The position numbers and the translations under genes were made by a program. From Shewanella gelidii (GTDB taxonomy: Bacteria > Pseudomonadota > Gammaproteobacteria > Enterobacterales > Shewanellaceae): a stretch of 64,000 nucleotides of DNA. A model generated the notes under the pieces. It was not told the DNA's origin. It saw nothing but the letters and a program-made list of their open reading frames with translations, and made no database searches. Below are positions 38,901-46,540 of the stretch, piece by piece; positions within the stretch are counted from its first letter, which is position 1, and the number at the start of each line of letters is the position of its first letter. The stretch spans positions 1 to 64,000 of the forward strand of contig NZ_BMPZ01000010.1 of NCBI RefSeq assembly GCF_014647855.1, given 5' to 3'.

Positions 38901-39061
38901 GTGAAATTTATCGAGGCCTAGCCGCAGTAATTGTCGGCGGCATGAGCTTTAGTGCTCTGTTTACACTTATATTGATGCCCAGTTTATTGCGTTTAACAGC
39001 CACAAGTGCAGCGGCTGTTCATTTATCATCAGCCAAGCACAACCAAGGACTAACCGAATGA
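35972..39061 (+). CDS. RND-family efflux permease
   Basis: 1029 aa from the ATG at 35972, which has GGAAG 5 bp upstream; four more codons are open. The layout is classic RND: TM1 (about 13-33), a large periplasmic porter/docking domain, TM2-6 (about 330-475), a second porter domain, then TM7-12 (about 850-1010). Conserved TM4 residues (GLAFAVGLVLDAAIIVQENI) carry the proton-relay acidic residue. Sequence features such as ELPIQLLPDIQRPQITIFNN place it in the AcrB/MdtB-like HAE branch. It precedes its adaptor, overlapping by 4 bp. No outer-membrane factor gene is nearby. Substrate unknown. Confidence 0.92.
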   Translation: MDLTQASTRNPAGTLVALLLICVFGALAILELPIQLLPDIQRPQITIFNNWRSAAPQEMESNIIEPQENVLRQVPGVVEMTSRISQGSGGVTLTFEVGSNMQTAMIDVINALNQTPPRPLDANEPFINVGGGRGTPNLASILIRMAPDNPATDFSQYQKLIDDVIEPRLRQITGVGSVNLQSRRPKELHIEFDPYRAAALGITLDQLRSTLSRAADISGGTANVGRRQYTVRFIGQYTPENLGQLIVTYNEGRPVYLNELADVSIGSRDFQGFTKRNGYTAYYLTVEGTFDANTVTVLDGINQAITELNTQNLAEHGLIMELSFDASIHIKRAILLVKGNLAIGVILALVVLFAFLRSAPATLMIASTIPVALLIAIMALEAMGRSLNVISLAGLAFAVGLVLDAAIIVQENIVRLVQQGKSLSKAVLQGAAQVKGALLASTATTVAIFLPVLFMPGVEGQLFSDLALTLSVAVVSSFLSAITLIPVFSLLWLKLPEQKSTQTLWLKLTHLVKRLTATRQLAAVWVLILVLGSGILTLLLMPRPDFLPQARSDGIFAFFSLPPGANIQTLEKEIGQTIIQRLKPYYEKEQQPFIKGYNFSMYAAFNVLFIYPEDPTQADEMIRLLNEEILIGLPDTQAFTNRGSLLQFGFNGGRAINIDLQGPDMEALMASAAKGMSLINTALPGAVVRPIPGLSMAQPELQFVPNERRLAQAGVDRIQIANAIRAYTSGLFVGEYFDGNERMDILLRGPKWQVPEQLAATPVYTAAAGIQTIGELASIHRTVGPTQLQRVNGKRSVSLLIFPPADMSLDEALETIKSKALTELKASLPENSAIQFRGSADKLDQTIKDMGMNFLLAVVILFLLMAAMFKSATDSALVLLSMPLAICGGVVSLRVLNLFSFQSLDLLTMIGFIILLGLVVNNAILLVDQTRQGARDGLDIDAAIYQAVQTRARPVYMSTLTSIFGMLPLMLVPGVGSEIYRGLAAVIVGGMSFSALFTLILMPSLLRLTATSAAAVHLSSAKHNQGLTE

Positions 39062-40182
39062 AAACCATGAAGCAATTGTCAAAGACAACCCAACGTCTGT
39101 TTATGGTTATTTGTCTCAGTTGTACCGGTCATGCAACCGCAATTGCTGCCGATTCACCAACCGAGCCAGCCCATTTGGTCAGTACAGCGCAAGCGGAGAA
39201 GCGAGCCATTTCGCCTATCATGATGGTTATTGGTTCTGTACATTCACGCCAAAACGCCAAACTTACCGCTGGCGTTGAAGGCCGGCTCACTTGGGTACAA
39301 GAGGCAGGTGTTCATGTACAAGCGGGGGATGTGGTTGCCAAACTTGAACAGAACCGGCTGAAATTAGAACAGGCACAGCAGCTAGCACTGATTGAACGTG
39401 AACAAGTAACTCTCAAAGGCATAAGCCGTGAAGCAGAGCGGCTTAAACAATTAATCGGCAGTAATCACGCATCACAAACCGAGCTAGATAAGGCACAAAC
39501 CAGCGAAGACATGGCTCAGTCGAACCTGAAGCTTGCAAAAATTAAACTGGCAATGATCATGGATGATATCGAGCGCACCGAAATAAAGGCGCCATTTAGC
39601 GGCATTATTACGGCGAGATATCATCAAATTGGCGAAGACATTAGTCGCTCCAATGCCATAGTTTCTATTACCGATCCTGAAAACCTTGAGCTACGTGTCC
39701 ACGCACCTCTCAAGCATAGCAAGCAAGTTCGTGTGGGTGATAAGTTGCGTATTTACCATGCTGGAGGAGAATTTGAAGCCTCGATTCGTAGCTTAATCCC
39801 AGTTTCCGCAGTACGCTCACAGACTTTTGAAGCACGCGTAGATATTCCACTTGAAATCCAAGATGCATTTAGCGTGGGAGAGTTGGTATCTTTAGCACTA
39901 CCAATTGCCCAGAAACAAGCCACAATTTTAGTCCCCAGAGATGCCATTGTACTACGCTCCAGTGGCGCACATCTGTTCAAGATTAATAGCGAAAACAAAG
40001 CCGTCAAGGTCGATATTACGCTGGGAGACGGTGTTGGCGAATGGATCGCTGTTCAGGGAGATGTTACCGAACATGATTCTGTCGTCGTTCGCGGTGCTGA
40101 AACTCTCAAAGCAGGCCAACAAGTTACCCACCAAACGCCATCAACCTCTACGGATTCGCCCACACAGGTGTCTGCAAGTTAG
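39058..40182 (+). CDS. RND periplasmic adaptor (membrane fusion protein)
   Basis: 374 aa. A signal peptide (about 1-30) is followed by a barrel-sandwich lipoyl-like domain (GVEGRLTWVQEAGVHVQAGD and IKAPFSGIITARYHQIGEDI halves), an alpha-helical hairpin (about 100-165) and a beta-barrel domain. It links the permease to an outer-membrane channel such as TolC. The start codon overlaps the permease stop (ATGA), implying coupled translation. The Ser/Thr-rich tail after about 355 is probably unstructured. Confidence 0.93.
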   Translation: MKTMKQLSKTTQRLFMVICLSCTGHATAIAADSPTEPAHLVSTAQAEKRAISPIMMVIGSVHSRQNAKLTAGVEGRLTWVQEAGVHVQAGDVVAKLEQNRLKLEQAQQLALIEREQVTLKGISREAERLKQLIGSNHASQTELDKAQTSEDMAQSNLKLAKIKLAMIMDDIERTEIKAPFSGIITARYHQIGEDISRSNAIVSITDPENLELRVHAPLKHSKQVRVGDKLRIYHAGGEFEASIRSLIPVSAVRSQTFEARVDIPLEIQDAFSVGELVSLALPIAQKQATILVPRDAIVLRSSGAHLFKINSENKAVKVDITLGDGVGEWIAVQGDVTEHDSVVVRGAETLKAGQQVTHQTPSTSTDSPTQVSAS

Positions 40183-40289
40183 GCATTGGTATTATTTTCA
40201 TTAAACTCAAACGAAGATCATAGCCTTCGATTAAGCCCGTGGCATAATAGCTGACAAAAATAGCCTGTGATAAGTAACAAGGACAGCGA

Positions 40290-41534
40290 ATGCCAACAAA
40301 TACCGACCCGTGCGCCAAACCCAGTTTAATGCATCCAGATGACGCCATTGTTGCATTACTCAAACAAGTCTCACCGACAGACCAAACAGAGATAGTCCAA
40401 CTTTCTGATGCATTGGGGCGAGTACTCGCAGAAGATCTGGCTTCTAGTATCGATCTTCCACCATTCAATAACTCTGCAATGGATGGTTATGCATATCGTT
40501 TTGCCGATTTACAGCAGCACCCACAGCTCACTTTGATAGGGGAATCTTTTGCTGGGCATCCTTTTGATGGTGAATTTAGAGCAGGAAGCTGCGTACGCAT
40601 TATGACCGGCGCACCGATCCCTGCTGGCTATGACACTGTCCAAATGCAAGAAAAAGTCGAGCTTCAACTCGATCAAGTCACCATTCAAGATGCCAAGAAG
40701 CAAGGTGAGAATGTTCGAAACCAAGGTGAAGAAGTCAAACGCGGCACAAAGGTTTTAAAGGCTGGGACACATATTGGAGCAGCAGAGCTCGGCGTACTGG
40801 CCACCATAGGGACCAGCCAGCTACGCGTATATAGCAAAATCCGCGTTGCCTTTTTCTCAACTGGCGATGAATTGCGCCCAGTTGGAACAGAGCTTGCTCC
40901 AGGTCAAATCTATGACTCTAACCGCTATAGCATCAAAGGCTTGCTCATCAATTCCAACGTCGAGTGGATCGATTTAGGTGTGATTGAAGATGATCCTGAA
41001 GCAATTCGTCAGGCTTTTAGAAATGCAGCCGCAACCGCAGATATGGTCATTACATCAGGTGGCGTGTCAGTCGGGGATGCAGACTACACCAAACAAGTCC
41101 TTCAGGAAGAAGGTGAGATTACTTTCTGGAAGCTCGCAATTAAGCCCGGTAAGCCTTTCGCGTTCGGGCAGCTCGGTAACGCAGTGTTTTGTGGCCTGCC
41201 AGGCAACCCCGTTTCTTCGATGGTTACCTACTACAAGTTGGTTCTGCCACTTATCCAGAAAATGCAGGGACTTCCGCCTGCTGAGCCGTTACAGCTCAAC
41301 GCCACGCTAACCAGCGATATTCGTAAGTTGGCTGGTCGGGTTGAATATCAGCGCGGCATTTATCATCGAACTGCTGATGGTTCGATTGAAGTCAGTATTA
41401 CCGGGAGTCAAGGCTCAGGCATGCTCACTTCCATGAGTGTAGCGAACTGTTTTATTGTGTTGCCACAGGAGCAAGCCAATGCTGCAGCAGGATCTCAAGT
41501 CGTCATAGAGCCCTTTGATAAGGTGCTGTGTTAA
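40290..41534 (+). CDS. moeA: molybdopterin molybdenumtransferase
   Basis: 414 aa. MoeA inserts molybdenum into adenylylated molybdopterin, the last step of Mo-cofactor synthesis. The N-terminal MoeA domain has FNNSAMDGYA and RIMTGAPIPAGYDTV. The MogA-like domain has FFSTGDEL, then TSGGVSVGDADYTK and the substrate-binding FCGLPGNPVSS. AAGGA stands 7 bp upstream. It is 19 bp before moeB, the same pair as in E. coli, and is separate from the moa operon at 52-55 kb. Confidence 0.97.
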   Translation: MPTNTDPCAKPSLMHPDDAIVALLKQVSPTDQTEIVQLSDALGRVLAEDLASSIDLPPFNNSAMDGYAYRFADLQQHPQLTLIGESFAGHPFDGEFRAGSCVRIMTGAPIPAGYDTVQMQEKVELQLDQVTIQDAKKQGENVRNQGEEVKRGTKVLKAGTHIGAAELGVLATIGTSQLRVYSKIRVAFFSTGDELRPVGTELAPGQIYDSNRYSIKGLLINSNVEWIDLGVIEDDPEAIRQAFRNAAATADMVITSGGVSVGDADYTKQVLQEEGEITFWKLAIKPGKPFAFGQLGNAVFCGLPGNPVSSMVTYYKLVLPLIQKMQGLPPAEPLQLNATLTSDIRKLAGRVEYQRGIYHRTADGSIEVSITGSQGSGMLTSMSVANCFIVLPQEQANAAAGSQVVIEPFDKVLC

Positions 41535-41553
41535 TCATGAAGGATACGCAAAC

Positions 41554-42321
41554 ATGACCGACTTTGAGCAACAAGAAATCCTCAGCGATGCTGAGACCAT
41601 GCGTTATAGTCGCCAAATCTCAATCAAAGCGATGGACTTTGAAGGGCAAGAGCGGCTCAAAGAAGCAAAAGCACTCATCATCGGTGCTGGTGGATTAGGG
41701 TGTGCAGCGAGCCAATATTTAGCTGTTGCTGGCGTAGGCAAAATGACTGTAGTCGATTTTGATACCGTTGAGTTATCTAACTTGCAGCGTCAAGTGTTGC
41801 ATCAAGATGCGAACATTGGCCAACCCAAGGTTGAATCTGCTAAGCAAACACTCACTCAATTGAACCCGCATATTGAAGTGGCCACGATTCATGGCGTACT
41901 GGATGACCCTGAATTTGACGAACTCATTGCTCAGCATACAATCGTACTCGACTGTACCGACAATGTCGCCGTTAGAGAACAGCTCAACCGGTTATGCTTT
42001 CTGCATAAAACCCCCTTGGTTTCTGCAGCAGCAATTCGCATGGAAGGTACAGTGACAGTTTTTGACTACCAAGATAACCACCCTTGCTATCAATGCTTTA
42101 GCCAGCTTTTCGGTGAGCAGCAGCTGACCTGTGTGGAATCTGGTATTTTAGCACCCGTTGTCGGACTGATTGGCTGCTTGCAAGCCACTGAAGCCATCAA
42201 AGTCATCAGCCAAATGGGTAGTCCGCTACTCGGTAGGATGTTAATGGTTGATGCGATGACAATGGAGTTTCGTGAACTGAAATTAACAAAACAATCAAAC
42301 TGTAAAGTATGTAACTGTTAA
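41554..42321 (+). CDS. moeB: molybdopterin-synthase adenylyltransferase
   Basis: 255 aa from the ATG at 41554 (AAGGA 8 bp upstream); the frame is open 13 codons earlier inside moeA. MoeB adenylates the C-terminal Gly of MoaD so that it can receive sulfur. The E1-like nucleotide site is IIGAGGLGCAASQYL. The Zn-binding cysteines are in CYQCF and the C-terminal CKVCNC. RYSRQI at the start is the family opener. Confidence 0.96.
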   Translation: MTDFEQQEILSDAETMRYSRQISIKAMDFEGQERLKEAKALIIGAGGLGCAASQYLAVAGVGKMTVVDFDTVELSNLQRQVLHQDANIGQPKVESAKQTLTQLNPHIEVATIHGVLDDPEFDELIAQHTIVLDCTDNVAVREQLNRLCFLHKTPLVSAAAIRMEGTVTVFDYQDNHPCYQCFSQLFGEQQLTCVESGILAPVVGLIGCLQATEAIKVISQMGSPLLGRMLMVDAMTMEFRELKLTKQSNCKVCNC

Positions 42322-42375
42322 TCAAAGTTAAACAATAACGGATCGAACACGTCAGGATTCGTTATTGATGATCAT

Positions 42376-42409
42376 AAGCCAGAAGGTCATTGCAATCCTC
42401 TGGCTTTTT
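42376..42409 (+). terminator. terminator after moeAB
   Basis: AAGCCAGA pairs with TCTGGCTT across a 15-nt loop and is followed by more T residues. It lies about 55 bp after the moeB stop. Confidence 0.85.
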
Positions 42410-42457
42410 CATCCGCGCGATCCTAGATTGGGAAACCTACTGAAGCTTCACGCGCTT

Positions 42458-43099
42458 CTATATTGCACTTTTGGCTTGCGCCATGAGTAAACCTTTTTCA
42501 ACCCAAATCTCAACATCAACACCATTGATCGTCAAACGTTTTGGCGACTCACCCACGTCGATGTCAGGCTGTTCACCATGCACGTCTGGATTATAGCCCA
42601 CCTCATACAATGTCGCACTTTGGACACTATCGGCCATTTCATACCGGATCTGCGCCGCAGTAACGCCTTGAATTGAGCAATATCGCCCGCCAAGCATCGT
42701 TTTATCATCAAAAATTTTACGGCTCGTCTTGGTAATCGAGAAGTCTAGTTCAGTAAAGTATTGACGCAAACTCGCGACTTGATTGGTTTTTACTTCAAGC
42801 GGTTTCATATTGAGATGATTCATCGCAACTTCAGTGGCAATCATTTCAGAAAAGTTTGGCGATTGCGGCATGAACACCCAGGCCATCACCAGCAGCAAAG
42901 CACTTGCGAGCATGCCCAGCCACTTCAACGAGCTTTTCCAGTTTGGCGCTTGATCTGTCGCCTGAGTCTCTGGTTTCAAATATGCGGACAAGCGTTGTAA
43001 TTGCTGGGGATCCATTTGGGATTGCTCAAAGTGAGCCTTCGCAGCATCTTTCAATTTCACTGTGTTCTGCTGGCGCGGCTCAAAAACAGATTTCTTCAT
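42458..43099 (-). CDS. probable membrane anti-sigma factor of the bufferin cluster
   Basis: 213 aa. A soluble N-terminus (about 1-55, including a helical AKAHFEQSQMDPQQLQRLSAYL segment) is followed by one membrane helix (about 64-82) and a periplasmic domain of about 130 residues. This topology, and a 4-bp overlap with the stop of the ECF sigma gene upstream, is that of an anti-sigma factor. I see no zinc-binding HxxxCxxC motif, so it is not a ZAS-type protein. It resembles single-TM proteins paired with ECF sigmas in Shewanella relatives, an inference from context. Confidence 0.7.
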   Translation of the reverse strand: MKKSVFEPRQQNTVKLKDAAKAHFEQSQMDPQQLQRLSAYLKPETQATDQAPNWKSSLKWLGMLASALLLVMAWVFMPQSPNFSEMIATEVAMNHLNMKPLEVKTNQVASLRQYFTELDFSITKTSRKIFDDKTMLGGRYCSIQGVTAAQIRYEMADSVQSATLYEVGYNPDVHGEQPDIDVGESPKRLTINGVDVEIWVEKGLLMAQAKSAI

Positions 43100-43575
43100 C
43101 GCGAGTCCCCTCCAACGACCATTTTCTCGGGCTGCATTTCAGTCACTTTTTGCTTAATCCGATGTAGTCTCGATAAAATTGTACCGCGCGGCTGATTCAA
43201 TTCAATGGCAATTTCCGCCGCAGTGTAACCATCAACAGCCCAAAGATAAAGCACCTCTCTATCTGCAACGGTCAGGCGAGCTATCACATACTCAATCAAA
43301 TCATGTTGGATGTATAAATCAGCTAAGCAAGACTCATCCATCATGCTTGGCATGCCATCCTCTATCGGCTCAAAAGCGATTCTTTGCTGCCGACGACACA
43401 GGTCAATAAACTGATTTCGAACCACGGTGCGTAAATAAGCATAATTAAACGCCTGAGGCTGGCCACGTTTAAGCCATTTCTCTAGCGAAGATTGTAGAAG
43501 ATCTTCAGCCGAAGCTGGATCAGATGTGAGCATGATGCAATATCGATAAAGCCCTTGCATTTGTTGCTGCGTCAA
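43096..43575 (-). CDS. ECF RNA polymerase sigma factor
   Basis: 159 aa if started at the TTG at 43575, which has AAGGGGGA 6 bp upstream. An ATG at 43644 in the same frame would overlap the previous gene by 34 bp, and an ATG at 43560 lacks a ribosome site. Sigma region 2 (QGLYRYCIMLTSDPASAEDL ... LRTVVRNQFIDLCRRQQR) and region 4 (LTVADREVLYLWAVDGYTAA, then a helix-turn-helix) are present; region 3 is absent, as in ECF sigmas. It is the fourth gene of the bufferin cluster and probably activates that cluster. Confidence 0.87.
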   Translation of the reverse strand: MTQQQMQGLYRYCIMLTSDPASAEDLLQSSLEKWLKRGQPQAFNYAYLRTVVRNQFIDLCRRQQRIAFEPIEDGMPSMMDESCLADLYIQHDLIEYVIARLTVADREVLYLWAVDGYTAAEIAIELNQPRGTILSRLHRIKQKVTEMQPEKMVVGGDSR

Positions 43576-43610
43576 CAAGCATCCCCCTTGAGCATTTCGC
43601 CCAGCAGAAA

Positions 43611-44441
43611 TTAAGACTTTCCCTGATGAAAACCAACAATCCATCCATTGGCGACAAAATGAGCGAGATAGGAGAGGTCGAGACCAGAATCCGTAAGCTG
43701 TTGCAGAGTTTGGTGCTGCAGCAGTGCTTCAAGCAGCTGATATTCAGCCAGAGAAATTACCCGCAACATGCCTTTGAATCCTTGCCTTTGCACCATATAA
43801 CAATAGAACAGAGATTCGGCTTCGCCAGTTCCATTCGATCGTTCTGTGAATGAGTCCGTCATTTGAGAAGCTTCGGAACTTTGTCCAACAAACTGCTGAG
43901 GACATAATGATTGCCATACTTGATGCAACTGAAAATGTGACTGTACAATGCCAATATCTGGCCCCAATAATAGCTTAGCCCCAAGTTGACGAGCCTCCGG
44001 CAGCTTTCCCATCATGTCAATTGGGTCACATGATATTTGGTCTGCAGCGTAGTAAGCGCGATGACATAACCACTCAACTTTTGCCAGATCGGATAAGTAT
44101 TCAAAATCTTCAAAAGCCCTATTTTTCGATTTGGCTTGCGCGAGTGCTATTGCCATAAATTCACTAAAGTCTCGACCATAATGATTTAAGTTCATCGATT
44201 GAAGCGGGTACTCACCTACAAATTGACGGGTAAACTGTGCAAAGCAATCGTCCCCTAATACCTGCTGTGATACTGGATAAATATGATTCAGCGTATTCAT
44301 TAACGCTTGCTGTGCACTGCCCTGGTAGATATCAACACGATGCTTTAAAGCTTCACCAACAAGCACTTCAAATCCGGATTGCTCTTGATTTTTTGCTGTT
44401 ACTGCAGCGACAAACTGGCTTTGCCAATCCTTTAAGCGCAT
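43611..44441 (-). CDS. bufC: DUF2063 partner of the MNIO enzyme (BufC-like)
   Basis: 276 aa. The N-terminal DUF2063 domain (about 5-100) contains QSQFVAAVTAKNQ and the FVGEYPLQSMNLNHYGRDFSE-type core. The C-terminal half is a winged-helix-like region ending in YLAHFVANGWIVGF. DUF2063 proteins act with DUF692/MNIO enzymes as recognition or delivery subunits for the precursor peptide. It overlaps the MNIO gene by 10 bp, typical of translational coupling. The name is by analogy with published bufferin operons. Confidence 0.85.
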   Translation of the reverse strand: MRLKDWQSQFVAAVTAKNQEQSGFEVLVGEALKHRVDIYQGSAQQALMNTLNHIYPVSQQVLGDDCFAQFTRQFVGEYPLQSMNLNHYGRDFSEFMAIALAQAKSKNRAFEDFEYLSDLAKVEWLCHRAYYAADQISCDPIDMMGKLPEARQLGAKLLLGPDIGIVQSHFQLHQVWQSLCPQQFVGQSSEASQMTDSFTERSNGTGEAESLFYCYMVQRQGFKGMLRVISLAEYQLLEALLQHQTLQQLTDSGLDLSYLAHFVANGWIVGFHQGKS

Positions 44442-45280
44442 TGAAATTGGCTCCGCTCTTGAGTCATTAATATCACTTCTGCTTGCTGCCGCTCTTGCAG
44501 CAATCGATCTAGACTTGGAAGTTCATTGTCCCATTCAATCATGCTCGCTATGGCACCATTTTTTCGAATATATGCTTCAAACGCCTGCCACACCCGCGGA
44601 TCAACCGGGTTATTGTGACCATCTAATAGGTACTCCCCTTTATCATCAAAACCAGCCAAATGGATCTGCTTGACCCGCTGAGCAGGAATCGTATCTAAAA
44701 ACTGCTGAATATCTTGATTCAGGTTACTGCACGTAACAAACACATTGTTAATATCCAGTAAAAGGTAACAATCCGCTTGCTCAGCAACTTGCTTGATGAA
44801 CTCAGCTTCTTCAAGCTCGTTGTATTGGCAGCTCAAGTAAGTAGACACATTTTCTAAAAGGATGCGTTCACCAAAAAAATCCTGAACTTGATGAATTCGA
44901 CTCACTAAGTGATCGACCGCTTCTTGGGTATATGGTAAAGGTAAAAGTTCGGCAACCTTGAAATCCTGAGTCCCCGAGAAGCTCAGATGTTCTGAATACC
45001 ATAATCCGCCCGTTTCTTTCATCAACGCTTTGATTTGAGCAAGGTAAGACCAATCAATATCGTGGCATCCCCCTATCGACAAACCCACACCATGAAATAC
45101 AGTAGGGTAACGCTCAGAGACTTCAGACAGTAAGCGACGATTGAGGCCACCCTCAACTAACCAGTTATCCACCAGCAACTCAAACCATGGTGAAACCATA
45201 GTGTCGCTTGCTAACACTTGTTGCACATGAGGGATACGCAGGCCAACGCCTGCTCCCTGAATGTCTTCAATGCGATACAT
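44432..45280 (-). CDS. bufB: MNIO (DUF692) multinuclear iron oxygenase
   Basis: 282 aa TIM-barrel enzyme. The iron-ligand and core motifs of the family are visible: FHGVGLSIGG, WYSEHLSF, LLENVST, LLDINNV, KQIHLAGF and SMIEWDNELP. MNIO enzymes modify cysteines in small precursor proteins. Family members linked to DUF2282 precursors produce bufferins, copper-binding peptides with thiooxazole-type groups. The precursor lies 6 bp upstream, so the substrate is almost certainly that protein. DUF2063 follows. Confidence 0.93.
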   Translation of the reverse strand: MYRIEDIQGAGVGLRIPHVQQVLASDTMVSPWFELLVDNWLVEGGLNRRLLSEVSERYPTVFHGVGLSIGGCHDIDWSYLAQIKALMKETGGLWYSEHLSFSGTQDFKVAELLPLPYTQEAVDHLVSRIHQVQDFFGERILLENVSTYLSCQYNELEEAEFIKQVAEQADCYLLLDINNVFVTCSNLNQDIQQFLDTIPAQRVKQIHLAGFDDKGEYLLDGHNNPVDPRVWQAFEAYIRKNGAIASMIEWDNELPSLDRLLQERQQAEVILMTQERSQFQCA

Positions 45281-45286
45281 AACGCA

Positions 45287-45568
45287 CTACTTTGCCGGTT
45301 TCACAGCTTTGACAACACCACCCGTGATTTTGTCGCAGGTGCCTGCTGGCACGTAGACCCACTCCGTATCCAAATTGTCGGCTTTGGCTTGACCTGCACA
45401 GCCATGACTGCCATCGAGCGCCCCACAGTCATTTGCCCCCGCTTTTGCAATGCCCGCACATTTTTCCCATTTCTGCGGCTGATCAGGCACCGCATTTGCA
45501 CTTGCTGCGACACCTGCGGCTAAAAGACCTGCGACTGTTAGAGATAATGCTTTATTGGTATTTTTCAT
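45287..45568 (-). CDS. bufA: DUF2282 bufferin-type RiPP precursor
   Basis: 93 aa from the ATG at 45568, with AAGGA 8 bp upstream; ten more codons are open but add no plausible signal. A Sec signal peptide (about 1-26, ending ANA) is followed by a core with four cysteines: C37, C48, C57 and C78. The pattern KCAGIAKAGANDC, HGCAGQAKADN, then VPAGTC is the DUF2282 signature. In characterised bufferins selected core cysteines are modified by the MNIO enzyme and the product binds copper in the periplasm. It is the first gene of the five-gene cluster. Confidence 0.92.
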   Translation of the reverse strand: MKNTNKALSLTVAGLLAAGVAASANAVPDQPQKWEKCAGIAKAGANDCGALDGSHGCAGQAKADNLDTEWVYVPAGTCDKITGGVVKAVKPAK

Positions 45569-45606
45569 ATTTACTTTCCTTATGCGCCGGAATGGCAATG
45601 ATTCAC

Positions 45607-45621
45607 AATGCGATATGCATT
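45607..45621. promoter_or_regulatory. inverted repeat upstream of the bufferin precursor
   Basis: AATGC, a 5-nt spacer GATAT and GCATT form a 15-bp inverted repeat 39 bp upstream of the precursor start. It may be an operator or overlap the ECF promoter. No experimentally supported consensus could be matched by eye. Confidence 0.35.
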
Positions 45622-46015
45622 ACATAAGACGCAGTAAAAGCTGTTTTGATTGCAATTTTAGGCAAACAATTTTTAACAGCGTACCAAGCGAACATGACAA
45701 AACCAATTAAAACAGTTGCTTATCAAGATTCAATTGTTAAGGATGAGGAATGACAAAAAATGACATCTCCACCATTCAGCATGGAGTCTTAGAATGAACC
45801 GGCCAAGAAATTAACCAATGAAAATATGAAAATCGAACCAGGAGACCCCGCTAGTGTAGAAATACAATGCATGGAAACAAGAGTCACAACGAACGCGCAT
45901 GAACGACAAAAACAGTTTGATGGGGCGGTATTAGATTAACAAACAATGCAATATTAGTTTAATTGATTATTTAAATTGAACAATTAATAGAGATGATGAG
46001 CACTCGTCATCGATC
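45622..46015. other. intergenic region with remnant-like micro-ORFs
   Basis: About 390 bp between the bufferin cluster and the DUF2986 gene. On the plus strand, 45694-45753 (19 aa) and 45826-45939 (37 aa) share a frame but are separated by two stops; 45750-45797 (15 aa) lies in another frame and overlaps the first by ATGA. None has a good ribosome site. They may be the remains of a small gene. Confidence 0.3.
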
Positions 46016-46183
46016 TTAACCCTGAGTGGGCTCAACCATCTCAGATACACCTTCGGACACAGGAGCATCCACCAATATGGCACGCTGGGCTTTAGAGATA
46101 TAAGCAGGTTTGTTGCCATTTTTAGGTTTGGCTTTTTTTTGTTTCGCCTTGTGTTTTAAAGTGATTTTTTTAGTGCGATTCAT
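46016..46183 (-). CDS. DUF2986 small basic protein
   Basis: 55 aa, read directly from the sequence. It starts MNRTKKITLKHKAKQKKAKP, is strongly basic in its first 35 residues, contains the KPAYISKAQRA block typical of DUF2986, and ends with an acidic tail. DUF2986 proteins are short and common in Shewanella and Vibrio; their function is unknown. The charge pattern suggests nucleic acid or ribosome binding, which is only inference. The ribosome site is weak (GGG). Confidence 0.8.
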   Translation of the reverse strand: MNRTKKITLKHKAKQKKAKPKNGNKPAYISKAQRAILVDAPVSEGVSEMVEPTQG

Positions 46184-46292
46184 ACCCGTAAACTCTGTTG
46201 GTGAATTTCATCATTTAAATACATGTCGGTTCAGCATGACAAGAGCTGCGGGCAATCCTATACGAAAGACAAAATAAATCAAACCGTCACCC

Positions 46293-46325
46293 AAAAAGAA
46301 AGCGCTTGGTATCGCGCTTTCTCTT
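46293..46325 (-). terminator. terminator after the YqaE-like gene
   Basis: On the minus strand AGAAAGCGC pairs with GCGCTTTCT across an 8-nt loop and is followed by T5. It is about 22 bp beyond the stop at 46347. Confidence 0.85.
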
Positions 46326-46346
46326 TATCGAACACCAAAATAGATA

Positions 46347-46517
46347 CTAGCCTTTGCGCGTGACTAACCAAAGCGCATGTAGGATCCCTGGAATCACAAA
46401 CAAAATCACGAGCACAATATTGAGCCAAAAATGTTTCCCTAAGCCTTCTTTAATAAACACTGCAACTGGGGAGATGATTATCGCTAAAATAATGAGCAGA
46501 ACTTTATTATCCATCAT
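46347..46517 (-). CDS. YqaE/Pmp3-family small membrane protein
   Basis: 56 aa with two membrane helices (about 5-20 and 31-50). The family pattern is clear: LLIILAIIISPVAVFIKEGL, then FWLNIVLVILFVIPGILHAL. Pmp3/YqaE proteins influence membrane potential and salt or cold tolerance in some organisms. AAGGA lies 5 bp before the first ATG; a second ATG follows immediately and would serve equally. It is monocistronic, ending at the hairpin at 46293. Confidence 0.92.
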   Translation of the reverse strand: MMDNKVLLIILAIIISPVAVFIKEGLGKHFWLNIVLVILFVIPGILHALWLVTRKG

Positions 46518-46540
46518 GGCTTTCCTTGTCTATGTCGTTA

